From positions 1-28,017 of IMG/VR virus record IMGVR_UViG_3300027659_000167: a stretch of DNA of 28,017 nt; one strand, 5' to 3'. This document shows, one piece after another, positions 26,373 to 28,017 of the stretch. Source of the stretch: a virus. The position numbers were made by a program, and so were the translations under genes. A model generated the notes under the pieces. That model was not told the DNA's origin. It ran no database searches and saw only the letters and a list, made by a program, of their open reading frames with translations. Position 1 is the first letter of the stretch. Each line of letters opens with the position of its first letter.

Positions 26373-27544
26373 ATCTTCTTTGGTGCCCAGTTTTGTTGGT
26401 CAATTAACTTTAAGAACTGGCCGGGTAATGGATTATCAAAATTAACTTCAGGATGTGCTTGCACATATCCTTCTGGATTAGTTTGCATTATACCACCGTG
26501 TAATCCTAAACTCAATGACTTAATTAATTGCATCTTAGCTCTACTTAGTCCTTCAACTGCACCAAGTACAGTCTGATAACCTTTTTTGTCTGCTAACATG
26601 CCTTGTGCTTGACCTTCACTTAGATTAGCTTGTGTCCATTGTGGGAAGTCTCTTACTAATCCATCACCTCTTAGATGATTGTTAAGATATGTATAAAGTA
26701 TGCCGCTTGGTCTAGATAGACCTTTCTTAGGTGATAGATACGTATCAATAATCTGTGCGTTACCACTAATGAACTGAATCATCTTATCAATATAACTTGT
26801 ATCAACCCCTGGCATTTCTTCTACGTATGTAGTGCCTTGTACAATAACATCTTTTGTAGATAAACTTTCTGCGTTTGGATAACGTTGTTCATCACTGCTA
26901 CCTAATGTAGCGTACCATCCAGTGGCTGCTACCATTAACTTTGCATTTAATTGTTCTGGTCTACCTATTCTTTTACCTAATTCACTACTTATTGGAATGT
27001 GAAATTTAGTTATGTTTGGCTGAAAATCAAATGTTTGTGTTTTCTTATTAAACACTGGCATTGCACTTTGTCCATCAGGTTTAGTGCCTGGATAGAATAA
27101 TAACCCGCCTTCTAAAAATCCTTTTTGTGGACTAATCTTTTCAAAATAAGGCCACATCTTTGCAAATTGTGTTGCAAACTGAACTCGTTTCTCGTCATTA
27201 GGATCAGCATTACCTGTACCCATTACAAAAGCATAAACATCTTTATAGCTATTCATCACCGTCGGTGCACCGCTACTTGTTTGTGTCTTGCCAGATTTTA
27301 AATACGCCCATGCATTCTTTGGTATCATTCTAAAGATACCTTTTTCATCACGACCCCAGTATACAACTGGCATGCCGTCCCATTTCAATTCAATAGAATC
27401 ATAGTTATCAACCATATGCTTCATACGTTCAGCCGCATGTAGTCCACCACCACTTCCGTTAGTGACTACAAGGTCTTCAATATGTTGGTACTTACGACCA
27501 ACAGCAGGACCTGCGGCTTCAAGTAATAAATCAGATACTCTCAT
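26369..27544 (-). CDS. KxDG ligase-like protein of T4-like phages (DUF6267-like), 391 aa
   Basis: Conserved blocks are HIEDLVVTNGSGGGLHAAER, SIELKWDGMPVVYWGRDEKG (K54, D56, G57), then AWAYLKSGKTQTSSGAP and KGFLEGGLLFYPG (E145). KWDG matches motif I (KxDG) of covalent nucleotidyltransferases such as DNA and RNA ligases, and FLEGGLLF fits a motif III. The layout matches proteins annotated as DUF6267 in T4-like phages. A terminal domain of a helical type follows (LVRDFPQWTQANLSEGQAQG). ATG at 27544 overlaps the upstream gene by 14 bases and couples to the fusion gene. Ligase activity is inferred only. Confidence 0.75.
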   Translation of the reverse strand: MRVSDLLLEAAGPAVGRKYQHIEDLVVTNGSGGGLHAAERMKHMVDNYDSIELKWDGMPVVYWGRDEKGIFRMIPKNAWAYLKSGKTQTSSGAPTVMNSYKDVYAFVMGTGNADPNDEKRVQFATQFAKMWPYFEKISPQKGFLEGGLLFYPGTKPDGQSAMPVFNKKTQTFDFQPNITKFHIPISSELGKRIGRPEQLNAKLMVAATGWYATLGSSDEQRYPNAESLSTKDVIVQGTTYVEEMPGVDTSYIDKMIQFISGNAQIIDTYLSPKKGLSRPSGILYTYLNNHLRGDGLVRDFPQWTQANLSEGQAQGMLADKKGYQTVLGAVEGLSRAKMQLIKSLSLGLHGGIMQTNPEGYVQAHPEVNFDNPLPGQFLKLIDQQNWAPKKI

Positions 27545-28013
27545 TTTTTTTCTTGTTTACAAATTGTTCAGCAAGCATTACTAATTCTTGTAATTCTTCT
27601 ATACTCTCGCAATTCCATCTACGTAGTGCCAATGCTTTGGGAGTAGGTTTACCATTAGGTTTTTTCATGGGACCTTTGTTACCGCCCATTCTAGCACAGA
27701 AACTTTTACGACGGTTGGCAGCTTTGCTGCCTTTCTTTAATTTACTTGGCTTAGTTGTTACAGCAGTTTTTAACTTACTACCTGGATTTTCTCTACGATA
27801 AGCATTCACCGCCTTTTGACTCATTCCAGAAGTCTTGTCTTTCTTGTTGACTTTATTCCAGTCTTCCGCCACACCTTGATTCACTTTGTTCCAGTTGTCA
27901 TCAAACCCATATGTTTTTTTCTGCCATTCGTTGGGTGGCTGTCTAGGTTCTAGAATTGCCCTTATTTGGTCTGCTCTGTCATTGAGTTGTTTAATTCGTG
28001 CTTTAGCCTGCAT
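27531..28013 (-). CDS. Basic phage protein (DUF6321-like C-terminus), 160 aa or longer
   Basis: The C-terminal half has DKTSGMSQKAVNAYRRENPG, KLKKGSKAANRRKSFCARMG, GNKGPMKKPNGKPTPKALAL and RRWNC, a strongly conserved basic block of T4-like phages (DUF6321-like: SG.S.K....YRRENPGSKL..AVT, RR.SFCARM, GKPT.KALALRRWNC). The N-terminal part has a repeated WNKVN unit (DDNWNKVNQGVAEDWNKVNK). The first ATG at 28013 is only a few bases from the window end, no ribosome binding site can be checked, and the frame is open to the edge, so the gene may begin outside. Function unknown; nucleic-acid or head binding is possible. Confidence 0.8.
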   Translation of the reverse strand: MQAKARIKQLNDRADQIRAILEPRQPPNEWQKKTYGFDDNWNKVNQGVAEDWNKVNKKDKTSGMSQKAVNAYRRENPGSKLKTAVTTKPSKLKKGSKAANRRKSFCARMGGNKGPMKKPNGKPTPKALALRRWNCESIEELQELVMLAEQFVNKKKNESI

Positions 28014-28017
28014 TTTT

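Noticed and set aside
1-28017. tRNA genes, CRISPR arrays, insertion sequences, integrase or attachment sites
   Set aside because: Gaps between genes are short and contain promoters or tiny frames; no cloverleaf, spaced repeats, transposase or integrase motif was seen.

Overview
The window is about 28 kb of a dense, AT-rich (by eye) double-stranded DNA phage genome, almost certainly a T4-like myovirus of an aquatic bacterium. The evidence is a T4-type replication set (family B polymerase gp43, sliding clamp gp45, RNase H/FEN exonuclease, DsbA-like late-transcription protein), a T4-type late promoter (TATAAATA), and many small conserved proteins of the kind seen in marine and freshwater T4-like phages. 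Every supported gene lies on the minus strand, so transcription runs from high to low coordinates. Neighbouring genes usually overlap by ATGA, TAATG or 8-14 bases. The host cannot be named. Consensus sigma70 promoters (TTGACA, 17 bp, TATAAT) show a proteobacteria-like host polymerase, and a phasin-like protein hints at a host that stores polyhydroxyalkanoate.

Layout in the direction of transcription. 28013-25152: a basic protein, a KxDG ligase-like protein and a nucleotidyltransferase/metallopeptidase fusion. 25127-22099: a promoter, then dsbA-like and the DNA polymerase, which appears to start at TTG inside the dsbA stop. 22090-14060: a promoter, then sliding clamp, a small possibly structural protein, a DpdA-type DNA transglycosylase, a T-fold-like protein, a glycosyltransferase, small acidic, basic and membrane proteins, folE, and a cytidylyltransferase-like protein. 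14030-9418: an extended -10 promoter, then queD, small genes, queE, a DUF2061 membrane protein, a glycosyltransferase and a UDP-sugar epimerase. 9437-7948: a promoter, then a UV-damage endonuclease and a conserved small protein. 7901-6014: a promoter, then a two-gene cassette (PD-(D/E)xK-like plus DGQHR-like) that looks like an inserted accessory system. 6012-2803: a promoter giving a nearly leaderless RNase H mRNA, then seven small conserved phage genes. 2771-1387: a late promoter, a secreted lysine-rich protein, an open frame with no usual start codon, a phasin-like protein and tiny genes. 1331-1: four small genes, each behind its own near-identical consensus early promoter.

How the genes work together. 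FolE, QueD and QueE can take GTP to 7-carboxy-7-deazaguanine (CDG), and the DpdA-like protein can exchange a base in DNA, so the phage probably replaces some guanines with a 7-deazaguanine to evade restriction. No QueC is in the window. The modified base may therefore be CDG or a derivative, or QueC may come from elsewhere. The nuclease-like/DGQHR-like cassette is the best candidate for an undescribed system. Several genes of 30-59 codons, found only by reading the gaps, are included.
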